From Acidobacteriota bacterium (lineage in GTDB: Bacteria > Acidobacteriota > Terriglobia > Terriglobales > Acidobacteriaceae): DNA of 49,224 nucleotides. Each line of letters starts with the position of its first letter. Position 1 is the stretch's first letter. Below are positions 16,911-24,944 of this stretch, in pieces. The position numbers were made by a program, and so were the translations under genes. Under the pieces are notes generated by a model that was not told the DNA's origin, made no database searches, and saw only the letters and a program-made list of their open reading frames with translations. The DNA is taken from the NCBI GenBank assembly GCA_031296115.1, contig JARLGI010000084.1, forward strand, positions 1 through 49,224, written 5' to 3'.

Positions 16911-17750
16911 CTATCTCCAATCATCCTTCACTGCCGGGTTTTCCGCCATAAGCGCGTCAAAATTCGTGTGCTTCTTCAGCACGATGTCTCCGAAGACATT
17001 GTCCTGGCGCGCCAGCACCGCCTGAAGGCGAATCAGTTCCAGAATGGCCAGGAACGCGCACACCAGCGCGGAACGCGATTGCATATTGCGCAGCAATTGT
17101 TTCAGGCGGATGGGCCGCTCCTCCAGCGAGAGCCGCCGGCGTACATAGTCAATCATCTGCGAAACCGTGACCGTGTCCTCATCCACGTCGAACGACGGCC
17201 GCTTGCGCGCCCGGTCCAATATTTTCTGGAAGGTCTTGACCAGGTCGACCACGTCTGCCGCCATCTCCGGTTCGGTCCCTTCGGCGTTCTGAAATTCCCT
17301 CAGCGCCGGGTTCGACCAAACCGCATCTTCGATTTGCTGCTTCTGCATGAGCATCTGCGCCGCCGTCTTGAAACGCTCGTGCTCCAGCAGGCGGTTCACC
17401 AGCTCCATACGCGGATCCTCTTCTGTCGCAAGCGCGTCAGGATCGCGCGGCAGCAGCATCTTCGACTTGATGTGGATGAGCAGCGACGCCGTGTAGATGA
17501 ACTCGGCGGCGACATCCACGTCGAAGCCCTTCATGCTCTCCACATACTTCAGGAACTGATCGGTAATCCTGGCGATGGGGATGTCGTAGATGTCGATGTC
17601 CTGCTTGCGGATGAGGTCGAGCAGCAGGTCGAGCGGGCCGTCATAAACCGTGCCCACAAGGACGGAGAACGAGGACTCGTCGGAGTCCTTGCGCGGATTG
17701 GCTGGCGCGTTTGCTTCAGTATCGGGCGCGGTCTTGGGGGCTTCAGACAT
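16911..17750 (-). CDS. scpA: Segregation and condensation protein A
   Basis: ScpA is the kleisin that bridges SMC heads and binds ScpB. The 279-residue product has the N-terminal domain FSVLVGTVYDGPLDLLLDLI and QDIDIYDIPIARITDQFLKY, which contacts the SMC neck. It continues EFIYTASLLIHIKSKMLLP and ends in a winged helix (LVCAFLAILELIRLQAVLARQ). The first 25-30 residues are acidic and unconserved. I start at ATG 17750 (MSEAPK); a GTG at 17795 is open too, and neither has a good Shine-Dalgarno sequence. Order on this strand is M50 protease-trpS-scpA-scpB, a frequently conserved cluster. Confidence 0.94.
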   Translation of the reverse strand: MSEAPKTAPDTEANAPANPRKDSDESSFSVLVGTVYDGPLDLLLDLIRKQDIDIYDIPIARITDQFLKYVESMKGFDVDVAAEFIYTASLLIHIKSKMLLPRDPDALATEEDPRMELVNRLLEHERFKTAAQMLMQKQQIEDAVWSNPALREFQNAEGTEPEMAADVVDLVKTFQKILDRARKRPSFDVDEDTVTVSQMIDYVRRRLSLEERPIRLKQLLRNMQSRSALVCAFLAILELIRLQAVLARQDNVFGDIVLKKHTNFDALMAENPAVKDDWR

Positions 17751-17825
17751 TAGAACGGATATAGGGCCCTCGACTGGGACTAGAGTCCCTCGCACAGGAT
17801 GACAGTTGTACCTCTGTGGCGCAAC

Positions 17826-18911
17826 CTATTTGCCCTCGCCTGCGCTCTGCGTCGGCGGCTCGTACTGGTGCGACAGGTTGGTGGCGTCGCGAGCTTCCAC
17901 CATCGTCGCCTCAGCCGCCTCGCGTGCCTTCTTCGAGCCTTCCTCCAGCAAGTCCCACGCCAGCTTCGGGTCGGCTTCATACCTGGCGCGCCGCTCCTGA
18001 ATGGGAGCGAGCACCTTCCACAAGTTGTCGGCCGCCCATCCCTTGCACTCGATGCATCCGATGCCCGCGCTGCGGCAGCCTTCATACACTTTCGCCATAG
18101 TACCCGCATCGCTGAAAATCTTGTGCAGGTCGCCCACCGGACATTTGTCGGGATCGCCGGGATCGCTGCGCCGCACCCGCGCCGGGTCGGTGACCATGGT
18201 CTTCAGCTTCTGCCGCAAAGACGTCTCGGGCTCGCTCAACAGGATGGTGTTGCCGTACGATTTTGACATCTTGCGGCCATCGGTACCGGGCAGCTTGGGC
18301 GTGGGCGTCAGCAGCGGCTGCGGTTCGGGGAAAACAACCTCGCGCTGCGGGTCGAGATCGCCCGAGTGCACTTTGCGCGAATAGAACTGGTTGAAGCGCC
18401 GCGCCACCTCGCGCGTCAGCTCCACGTGCGGCACCTGGTCTTCGCCGACGGGCACAAAGTTCGCCTGGTAGATGAGGATGTCAGCCGATTGCAGCAGCGG
18501 GTAGCCGAGAAAGCCGTAGGTGCCGAGGTCCTTGTCCGTGATGTTCTCGCGCTGTTCTTTATAGCTGGGCACACGCTCCAGCCAGCCCAGCGGCGTGATC
18601 ATGCTGAACAGCAGGTGCAGCTCGGCGTGCTGCGGGACGTGCGACTGGATGAACAGCGTGCTGCGCTCCGGGTCTAGCCCGGCGGCGAGGTAGTCGATCA
18701 TGACTTCGAGCGAGTTCTGCTTTACGGCGCGCGTATCGGCGTAATCGGTGGTCAGCGCGTGCCAATCGGCGATGAAGAAAAAGCAGTCGTAGCTGTCTTG
18801 AAGGCCCACCCAGTTACGCAGCGCCCCGACATAATTGCCGAGGTGCAGTTTTCCTGTCGGTCTCATGCCGCTCAGGATGCGGCCCTTTTTGTTTGGCTTC
18901 GTTTCGGGCAT
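17826..18911 (-). CDS. trpS: Tryptophanyl-tRNA synthetase
   Basis: TrpRS charges tRNA-Trp using ATP. The 361-residue class I synthetase has the N-terminal GMRPTGKLHLGNYVGALRNW with the HIGH-type HLGN (residues 23-26). It continues FFFIADWHALTT and QSADILIYQANFVPVGEDQV and carries the KMSKS loop in GTDGRKMSKSYGN. A long insertion with CPVGDLHKIFSDAGTMAKV and CRSAGIGCIECKGWAA (several Cys) is seen in one TrpRS subtype and makes it longer than the 330-aa E. coli-like form. The start ATG 18911 overlaps the preceding stop by one base (TGATG). A longer in-frame opening upstream is a shadow of the protease gene. Confidence 0.96.
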   Translation of the reverse strand: MPETKPNKKGRILSGMRPTGKLHLGNYVGALRNWVGLQDSYDCFFFIADWHALTTDYADTRAVKQNSLEVMIDYLAAGLDPERSTLFIQSHVPQHAELHLLFSMITPLGWLERVPSYKEQRENITDKDLGTYGFLGYPLLQSADILIYQANFVPVGEDQVPHVELTREVARRFNQFYSRKVHSGDLDPQREVVFPEPQPLLTPTPKLPGTDGRKMSKSYGNTILLSEPETSLRQKLKTMVTDPARVRRSDPGDPDKCPVGDLHKIFSDAGTMAKVYEGCRSAGIGCIECKGWAADNLWKVLAPIQERRARYEADPKLAWDLLEEGSKKAREAAEATMVEARDATNLSHQYEPPTQSAGEGK

Positions 18912-19588
18912 CAGAATCTCAGAAGTTGGTACAGCAGCGCCTGGAAGAACCCCATGACCGGCGCGACCATGGCGCCCACGATGGAGCATCCGGTCATCGG
19001 CAATATGAAAAGTACGATGACCAGCCCGAAATAGCCAATCCGGTCGTAAACCCGCAGGGCGTTGTACGAGAGGAAATGGCGGATGACGTGGCTGCCGTCG
19101 AGCGGCGGAAGCGGAATCAGGTTGAAGACACCGAGCACCACATTGATCCACATGGCCAGATAAAACAACTTGGCCAGCGGGCTGGCTATGTCTGCGCCTC
19201 CGAAATGCTGCCCCATGCCTGCGTTCGAACCGTGTGCAATAATCGCCAACGCGATGACCGACAGAAATGCCGCAAGGAAATTGCTGACCGGGCCGGCCAC
19301 GGCGGTAAGGATGTCGTCGCGCACCGGGTGCCTGAAATTGCGCGGGTCGACGGGCGTCGGCTTGGCCCATCCGAAGGGCGGAAAATGCAGGACGATCAGA
19401 ACCAGGGGCATCAAAATGGTGCCGATGGGATCGATGTGGACGATGGGATTCAGCGACACCCGGCCGAGCATCTTGGCGGTGGGGTCGCCGAGGCGGTTGG
19501 CCATCCAGGCATGCGCCGATTCGTGCACGCAAATGGCGAACAGCAGGACGACGATCTCAAAGAAGATGTCGAGGGCATTAAAGTTCAT
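18911..19588 (-). CDS. M50-family site-2 protease-like membrane metallopeptidase (FbpB/SpoIVFB-type, no PDZ)
   Basis: The 225-residue multi-spanning protein has HESAH (residues 22-26) in its first helix and the second metal motif in the NLIPLPPLDGSHV segment. The RVSLNPIVHIDPIGTILMPL stretch, typical of group III site-2 proteases, follows the first helix. It lacks PDZ domains, unlike rseP in this window. It probably cleaves within or near the membrane; the substrate is unknown. It is first of the cluster with trpS, to which it is coupled by TGATG. Start ATG 19588, as the hydrophobic part begins almost at once. Confidence 0.92.
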   Translation of the reverse strand: MNFNALDIFFEIVVLLFAICVHESAHAWMANRLGDPTAKMLGRVSLNPIVHIDPIGTILMPLVLIVLHFPPFGWAKPTPVDPRNFRHPVRDDILTAVAGPVSNFLAAFLSVIALAIIAHGSNAGMGQHFGGADIASPLAKLFYLAMWINVVLGVFNLIPLPPLDGSHVIRHFLSYNALRVYDRIGYFGLVIVLFILPMTGCSIVGAMVAPVMGFFQALLYQLLRF

Positions 19589-19649
19589 CGGAAGTTGAAT
19601 TCGATACTAACATGGGAAAGAGGGCGTGCCACGCAGGTAAAACGGTGAA

Positions 19650-19844
19650 TCAACCGAGGTTATTCCAGTCTTCTGGATCGATATGGGCCTGACTCAAAAT
19701 ACTGCGCAAGGTGCCGACAGGGATTTCGTTCTTTCGCGGCACGATGGTCGTATCGACGGTTTCGCCGACTCCCCGTACGAACTTGACATGGCTACCCTTC
19801 TGACTAATTTCGACGAATCCTGCTGCTTCAAGCTGTCGCTTCAC
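19650..19844 (-). CDS. hicA: HicA-family mRNA interferase toxin
   Basis: HicA is a small double-stranded-RNA-binding-like RNase whose catalytic His cuts mRNA. The 64-residue sequence carries the family core LEAAGFVEISQKGSHVKFVR with the active His in GSH, then IVPRKNEIPVGTLRSILSQA. The start is GTG 19844, overlapping the hicB stop as GTGA. The usual N-terminal 10-12 residues before the first helix are largely missing, because an in-frame stop lies only eight codons upstream. The toxin frame appears intact while the partner antitoxin gene is frameshifted, so activity is an open question. Confidence 0.88.
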   Translation of the reverse strand: MKRQLEAAGFVEISQKGSHVKFVRGVGETVDTTIVPRKNEIPVGTLRSILSQAHIDPEDWNNLG

Positions 19845-20069
19845 TTCCCGGAAGGGTGGGGATTAAGCCGCGCCAACCTCCAATCGATCGTGCGGACCTT
19901 GGGCGGACGTGTCGCGACTGACGGCTCGAAGTGAAGTTCCAAGGCTTCCTTCAGGTTCGCAAGAGCTTCCTCTTCAGTGTCGCCCTGGCTGGCGACATCG
20001 ACCTCGAGGCACTTGGGAGACATACCACTCTCCCTCGCGCCAAACGGTAGCGGCAAACCGTCGCTTCAT
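19841..20069 (-). pseudogene. hicB: HicB-family antitoxin gene disrupted by a one-base frameshift
   Basis: Reading from ATG 20069 gives MKRRFAATVWREGEWYVSQ and then leaves the HicB frame. The other frame resumes with CLEVDVASQGDTEEEALANL and runs to the stop at 19841. Joining them by omitting one base (the C at 20012 on the plus strand, between the codons CAA and TGC) gives WYVSQCLEVDVASQGDT, exactly the HicB family pattern. The intact product would be 75 aa, with a beta-hairpin half-domain and a C-terminal tail. As it stands only a truncated form could be made from the ATG at 20025 in the second frame. The cause may be a real mutation, an assembly error, or, less likely, programmed frameshifting. 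The 3' end overlaps hicA by four bases. Confidence 0.85.
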
Positions 20070-20109
20070 GAGCACATTCTTGCGCAGAAGGACAGAGTTT
20101 TTTGCTGGA

Positions 20110-20688
20110 CTATTTCTGTGCAAGTGCCACCCGTCCGGCCTCCACGACGGCGCTGTCAATGCGCAGCGGCAGCTTGAACGTGGTGTTCACTCCCACGTTG
20201 GGGTACCTCGGGGTGATGAAGCGCTGCGCGAAGAATTGCAGGGCCATCTGGGGCAGCTCAAGGCCGTCGATAGACGCCGACTGCACGCGGAGGCTGCCCA
20301 TGCCGCCGGAACCGCTCGCCTGCGCGACCATGTGGACATCGTGGGTTCCGCTGAACAGGCTCACGAGAGCATTCGACGAGCCTTTGCCCTGCATGATGGC
20401 TTCGAAATCAACGTGCGCATGGCCGTCGATCACGCCGGACTGCGACGTGAGATGCACCTTGCTGACCCCCTTCGGCAGCTTCACCCCGCCCTCGTTGAAG
20501 TAGGCATTGACCTCTGGTTCAGTCAATTCCGTAGGCTTAGGATCAGGACGAGGTTTTGCCGCGTTTTGCTTCAGGTAGGCGATCTTTGCCTCCATGGAAC
20601 GGAATTCGGGGCTATGGTTTGCAGGCTGTGGTTGCTGAGCTGCTGAGAGAGAGGCAGCGAACACCAGCAGCAAGGCGTACAACCTCAT
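20110..20688 (-). CDS. Conserved secreted protein of unknown function downstream of asmA-like gene
   Basis: The 192-residue protein has a signal peptide (MRLYALLLVFAASLSAAQ) and a soluble mature domain. That domain contains KPTELTEPEVNAYFNEGGVKLPKG, a VHLTSQSGVIDGHAHVDFEAI stretch and a C-terminal FAQRFITPRYPNVGVNTTFKLPLR. The alternating pattern resembles lipid-binding beta-rich domains of the LmeA/DUF2993 type, but this is a guess. It overlaps the asmA-like gene by four bases (ATGA), so the two are very likely translated together and may work in envelope lipid transport or assembly. It is the last gene of the long minus-strand series. Confidence 0.8.
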   Translation of the reverse strand: MRLYALLLVFAASLSAAQQPQPANHSPEFRSMEAKIAYLKQNAAKPRPDPKPTELTEPEVNAYFNEGGVKLPKGVSKVHLTSQSGVIDGHAHVDFEAIMQGKGSSNALVSLFSGTHDVHMVAQASGSGGMGSLRVQSASIDGLELPQMALQFFAQRFITPRYPNVGVNTTFKLPLRIDSAVVEAGRVALAQK

Positions 20689-23216
20689 CGGACCGCTGCC
20701 TCCGCGGCAGGCGCCGGGACAACCTTCGGCTTGTCCAGCGTGCCGGAAATGGCATAGGAGTGCCCGTTCGCGCGCTCCAGCCGCACGTCCAGGGTGCGGT
20801 CGTACAATGCAGTACCTTTCACCACGAAATCGCCGCTGGGCGATTGCAGTTTGCAGTCTTCCAAGGTGAAAGTTCCATGCGACAACACCAGCTTGCCGTT
20901 GAACTCGGAGAACGTGGTCGGCGCGGGATGGCTTTCGAGTGCAACGTGGCGAAGGGCCCCGCCGCTCCAGGTGAATTCAGCAGTCCCGTCGGCGGAATCG
21001 CGCATCGCGGCTGCACTTGCCCCGGTCATGGCCAGGGAATACCCGGCATCCGCGTTGCCTGTGGCCCAGTTGTCGTGCATCAGCGTCGCCAGTTGCGCCA
21101 TCGAGAGCTTGCTGACACTGCCAGTGCCGGTGAAGGATGGGGGCGAGACCGTGAAGTCTGCGGTCCAGGTGCCGGTGTGCTTCCCACCCAGCAGATCGCC
21201 ATGCAGTTCGCTGACGCGCAACTGGCCGGCCTGGAGTTCCGCGGCAGCGGCGACATTGGTCGCCACCGCCGAACCGATCTCCATACGGGCGATCGCGAGG
21301 CGTCCGCTGGCGCGTAGCTTCATCAGCGCGTCGTTGCGCTGTTGCCATGGCGCGAGCAGGCGGTACCAGGGCTGGCTGCCAAAACTCGGATTGGCCAACT
21401 GGTTCAGCCGTGCCACGGAAGCAGTGTCAACCCGCGCGTCAAAGTGGAGCGTGCAGGTTTCGGGAACGGTGCAGTGTATCGGGAAGCTCGCCGAGCCGCT
21501 GATCTGCGGACCCTGGGCGAATGCGGCGGTAAACGAGGAGAGATTCAGTATCTGGTTACTGAGCGTCGCCGCAGCCGAGGTGATCTGTAGCGGTTCGTTC
21601 ACGCCCTGCAACTCTGCCGTGGCATTGTGCAGGTGCACCTTGCCCGACGGCACTGGTGGCGCAAAGCCCACCCATGCCCCAGCCACTTCGAAGTCAATCT
21701 GCGCAGGGCCCGCCAAGCCAACCCCGGGAGTACCAACGCCCAGAGCTTTGGCAACGTTAATCAGCCGCGCCAGATCGGCTTCGCCGTTCAGTGTCAAGTT
21801 GTAGTGCTCAGAATCGAATTCTGCGCGGGCGGTTGCCGGGGAGGCTGCCCCCAAGTTCAAAGCAAACGGTTCCACGACGACTCGCAGGCCGGGAGGGCCC
21901 GTAGGTTTCGGGGATGTCGCGCGTGACGGCCGTCTGCCCCGAGGGTTGGTGGCCATAGGCGGAGCAGGCACTGCAAACTTCAGTTCACCGATCTCCAGGT
22001 CACGCTGCAACACGCCCGAACGCAGGGCCAGGTGGTTGGCCTGTCCTCCGCCGCTCCAGACAGGAGTGCTGCCGGAGGACTTGCGCACGGTGAACGTCGC
22101 TTGGACGTCGCCGTTTGCCGTGAGATCGAGGGGCAGGTCCTTCTTGGCGTGGCGTGCCAAAGCCACTACGCGCTCGGCGGGAATGTTGTCAGCGGAAACG
22201 TCCAAATCGAACGCTTCACCCGCCCAGCCCTGGGCGCTACCCCGCACTTGCAGCACGCCGGGACCGACGGGCGATTGGCACTGCACTTCGCGCATCGATC
22301 CTTCGGGCGAGGAATACGTCCCGGTGCAGTGTACGCGCATGCGCAAAGCCTCGCCCAGAGCGATGTCATACCGGCGAAAATCGTCCACCTGGGCATCGAG
22401 GGTTATGCCGAGCGCCTCGGGTGTTCCGGCCAAGGTAGCGCTGGATCTGACGTTTCCGCGCCAGCCGCGGTCGTGTCCGTACATGAGAGTCGTGATCTGA
22501 CCCAGCGGCCCTTCGGCGAAGGTGAGCTTCAGATTCACCGGCGTGCTGCGCAGGCTGGCGGCGCGCTCGAAGCGGCCATCAATCTTCAGCGTGCCCGTAT
22601 CGTGGATGCCGACATCGGTGCGCATGGGACGCGCCGCCAGCCGTATTCCCCATTGGTTCTCCGATTCGAGCCACAGCGCGAAATCGGCGTCGGTGAACGC
22701 GAACGCCTTCTTTACCGCGCCCAGCTTGAAGTTGATGCGGCCGGCGGAAGCTTCCACATACGGAAATCGCGGCCGCGCTTCGGGCCGGGCCTTTGCCGTT
22801 GGAGCCGAAGCCACCTGCGAAGAGCGCTCGACCAGTTCCTCCAGGTTCCAGTGACCGTCAGCGCGGCAAACCAGGTTCAGGCTGGGATTGTCCAGGTCCA
22901 GCGTCCCGATTTCCAGGCGTCCGCGCCACAGCGACGTCAGGCGCAGCGAAGCCGTGACTCTTCCCGCGCGCAGCATGGGCTCAGCGCCATAGCTGGGGTC
23001 GTCCGCGACGACAAAGTTGGAGAGGACAAGTCCGGGGCGGGGAAGCAGCTTCAGTTGGATGTTGGAGACGGTGACGTCGCGCCCCAGCGCGCGGCTGATG
23101 GACTCAGCCACGCGCTTGCGGTAGCGATTGACGTTGATAAATGGCGGTAAGAACACCGCCAGGATGACGGCCAGCAGGACCGACAACATCAGCACTCGTG
23201 AGGCGCGCCCAGACAT
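20685..23216 (-). CDS. AsmA-family envelope protein
   Basis: The 843-residue protein has one N-terminal membrane helix (VLMLSVLLAVILAVFLPPFI, about residues 8-27), then the AsmA start VNRYRKRVAESISRALGRDV with NIQLKLLPRPGLVLSNFVVAD. Low-complexity beta-rich repeats extend throughout. The C-terminal MRDSADGTAEFTWSGGALRH and KLVLSHGTFTLEDCKL/LDVRL parts match the AsmA-like C-terminal domain. Large AsmA-like proteins form periplasmic bridges for phospholipid movement to the outer membrane. It overlaps the second signal peptidase gene upstream by one base and the secreted-protein gene downstream by four, inside a tightly packed gene string. Confidence 0.88.
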   Translation of the reverse strand: MSGRASRVLMLSVLLAVILAVFLPPFINVNRYRKRVAESISRALGRDVTVSNIQLKLLPRPGLVLSNFVVADDPSYGAEPMLRAGRVTASLRLTSLWRGRLEIGTLDLDNPSLNLVCRADGHWNLEELVERSSQVASAPTAKARPEARPRFPYVEASAGRINFKLGAVKKAFAFTDADFALWLESENQWGIRLAARPMRTDVGIHDTGTLKIDGRFERAASLRSTPVNLKLTFAEGPLGQITTLMYGHDRGWRGNVRSSATLAGTPEALGITLDAQVDDFRRYDIALGEALRMRVHCTGTYSSPEGSMREVQCQSPVGPGVLQVRGSAQGWAGEAFDLDVSADNIPAERVVALARHAKKDLPLDLTANGDVQATFTVRKSSGSTPVWSGGGQANHLALRSGVLQRDLEIGELKFAVPAPPMATNPRGRRPSRATSPKPTGPPGLRVVVEPFALNLGAASPATARAEFDSEHYNLTLNGEADLARLINVAKALGVGTPGVGLAGPAQIDFEVAGAWVGFAPPVPSGKVHLHNATAELQGVNEPLQITSAAATLSNQILNLSSFTAAFAQGPQISGSASFPIHCTVPETCTLHFDARVDTASVARLNQLANPSFGSQPWYRLLAPWQQRNDALMKLRASGRLAIARMEIGSAVATNVAAAAELQAGQLRVSELHGDLLGGKHTGTWTADFTVSPPSFTGTGSVSKLSMAQLATLMHDNWATGNADAGYSLAMTGASAAAMRDSADGTAEFTWSGGALRHVALESHPAPTTFSEFNGKLVLSHGTFTLEDCKLQSPSGDFVVKGTALYDRTLDVRLERANGHSYAISGTLDKPKVVPAPAAEAAVR

Positions 23217-24097
23217 CAGTGCACCACGTGCAACATCCGGGACCAGCGCGTCTTATCGAAGAAATGAAAGACGATGTTGAACAGCCACGAGACGCGGTTG
23301 CCAATGTCCTGGCGCTCATATTCGTCGCGCGGCGTATCGAACGACCAGTAGATGAACATGGGCCGGCCAATGACGTTCTCACGCGGAACGAAGCCCCAGA
23401 AGCGGCTGTCGAGACTGACGTCGCGGTTATCGCCCATGGCGAAGACGCTGCCAGGAGGAACGACTAGCTCACCGTCCTTCACATGCGAGGGTAGGGTGAG
23501 CCGCCACTCGGGGGTAACGTCGTCGTAATTGCCGGGCGGTACATCCGGAAAATTATCGCGGTAGGCGTTGTAAGGGGTGCACATTCCGGCAGCCATCATC
23601 TTGGAATCGCAGCGATGCACGTACGGCTCATTGAGCCGCTCTCCGTTGCGATACACGACGCCGTCCTGAAGGCGAATGCGATCGCCCGGAATGCCCATCA
23701 CCCGCTTGACCACGTACAGTCCGGGCTGGGCCGGAGAAATGAACACAAAAATGTCGCCATGTTGCGGATCGCGATAAGGCAGGAGTTTGCCCATCCAGCT
23801 GGTTTTGGGCGCCAGCATCGTGCGGTCCACGAAAACGTGGTCGCCGATGAGCAGCGTGTTCTCCATGGAGCTCGAGGGAATTTCGAATGCCTGCAGGGCG
23901 AACGTGATGATGAAAAGCCCGGTCACCAGGATGATCGCGATGGAGGCGACGAACTCCGGATGGGTCTCCTTCGGCTTGGCCGGCTTCTCGTCTGGGCCCA
24001 CCGCTTCGGGTATGGATTTAACCGGCTTCTTGGCCGGCATCGCGTCCTGGCCCGCTGGCTCCGGCATGGTCTTTACAGTCTTCTTCTTGGCAGCCAA
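23216..24097 (-). CDS. lepB: Signal peptidase I, second paralogue with repeated Lys/Pro-rich N terminus
   Basis: Signal peptidase I removes signal peptides at the outer face of the inner membrane. The 293-residue form has one clear membrane helix (about residues 50-71), then the Ser motif EIPSSSMENTLLIGD (catalytic S77) and the Lys motif VVKRVMGIPGDR (K131). GDNRDVSLDSRFWGFVP follows. An insertion with two cysteines (HRCDSKMMAAGMC) is absent from the neighbouring paralogue. The cytosolic tail contains a diverged 18-residue tandem repeat (KKTVKTMPEPAGQDAMPA / KKPVKSIPEAVGPDEKPA). I start at TTG 24097 because AAGGAAG sits just upstream; the longer frame to 24181 overlaps the upstream gene. Confidence 0.92.
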   Translation of the reverse strand: MAAKKKTVKTMPEPAGQDAMPAKKPVKSIPEAVGPDEKPAKPKETHPEFVASIAIILVTGLFIITFALQAFEIPSSSMENTLLIGDHVFVDRTMLAPKTSWMGKLLPYRDPQHGDIFVFISPAQPGLYVVKRVMGIPGDRIRLQDGVVYRNGERLNEPYVHRCDSKMMAAGMCTPYNAYRDNFPDVPPGNYDDVTPEWRLTLPSHVKDGELVVPPGSVFAMGDNRDVSLDSRFWGFVPRENVIGRPMFIYWSFDTPRDEYERQDIGNRVSWLFNIVFHFFDKTRWSRMLHVVH

Positions 24098-24137
24098 ATA
24101 ATCTTCCTTAAGAATCAGGGCAACATCCGACGGCAGT

Positions 24138-24944
24138 CTAATGCACGGTCCGGAACATCCGGCGCCAGCGCAGGCTGTCAATCAGGTGGGTGACGTTATA
24201 CGTCAGAAGCGAAAGTTTATCAGACGGCAGGTCGCTGCCCAGCAACGCGCTGCTGCGGTCCATGGAGAAGTAGACCAGGAGCGGGCGTCCTACGACGTTT
24301 TCCGCCGGGACGAATCCCCAGTAGCGTGAATCGTAGCTATCATCGCGGTTATCGCCGAGAACGAAATAGGAGCCTTCGGGGACAATCAGTTCGTCATCGT
24401 CCAGCAGCTTCTGGGCTTGTATGAACCAGCGGGACGAGATCCTGTCGCCGTAAAAACCGCCATCGGGGAAATTGTCCCGGAACTTGTCGTGCTGTGCCCA
24501 GTTGAAAGTGGCATAGTCATCGTCCTGCCGCACGCCGTTGACGTAAACGTGCTTGTTGACCAGGCGCACGCGGTCGCCCGGCAACGCGACCACGCGCTTC
24601 ACAAAATGCTGTTGCGGGTTGACCGGATAGCGAAACACCAGGATGTCCTGCCTCTGAATCGGGTGGTACGGCAGCAGCCATCTCCAGCCGGGCGAATGAC
24701 CATAGTGGACCTTGTCTACCAGCAGGTAGTCGCCGACAAGAAGCGTCTTTTCCATGGACTCAGAGGGAATCTGAAATGCCTGCACGATGAAGGTGATGAC
24801 GAACACGGCAATGACGATGGTGATGGCCAGCGATTGCAGGGAGTGCATCTCGTTGCCAGGCTTGCTCACCGGCGGAACAGCGGCGACGGGCGGCGCGCCT
24901 TCCGGCGTGGCTGTTATCGGTGGATCGGTACCGACTTCACTCAT
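24138..24944 (-). CDS. lepB: Signal peptidase I, first paralogue
   Basis: The 268-residue paralogue of the next gene downstream has a Pro-rich N terminus, one membrane helix (about residues 39-57), the Ser motif QIPSESMEKTLLVGD (S63) and the Lys motif FVKRVVALPGDR (K116). GDNRDDSYDSRYWGFVPAEN and the C-terminal RWRRMFRTVH follow. The end is shared almost exactly with the second copy (TRWSRMLHVVH), pointing to tandem duplication. The ATG at 24944 overlaps the rnc stop by four bases. 40 bases separate it from the second lepB. Two active-looking enzymes may divide substrate classes; both catalytic dyads are intact. Confidence 0.95.
   Translation of the reverse strand: MSEVGTDPPITATPEGAPPVAAVPPVSKPGNEMHSLQSLAITIVIAVFVITFIVQAFQIPSESMEKTLLVGDYLLVDKVHYGHSPGWRWLLPYHPIQRQDILVFRYPVNPQQHFVKRVVALPGDRVRLVNKHVYVNGVRQDDDYATFNWAQHDKFRDNFPDGGFYGDRISSRWFIQAQKLLDDDELIVPEGSYFVLGDNRDDSYDSRYWGFVPAENVVGRPLLVYFSMDRSSALLGSDLPSDKLSLLTYNVTHLIDSLRWRRMFRTVH

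Noticed and set aside
20005..20020. Programmed ribosomal frameshift in hicB
   Set aside because: No recognised slippery heptamer, stop-codon context or downstream stem was found; mutation or sequencing error is simpler, though not excluded.
22032..23150. Long open frame (372 codons) on the strand opposite asmA
   Set aside because: Antisense shadow of a well-supported AsmA gene; Arg/Gln/Gly/Ala-rich composition typical of GC-rich shadows.
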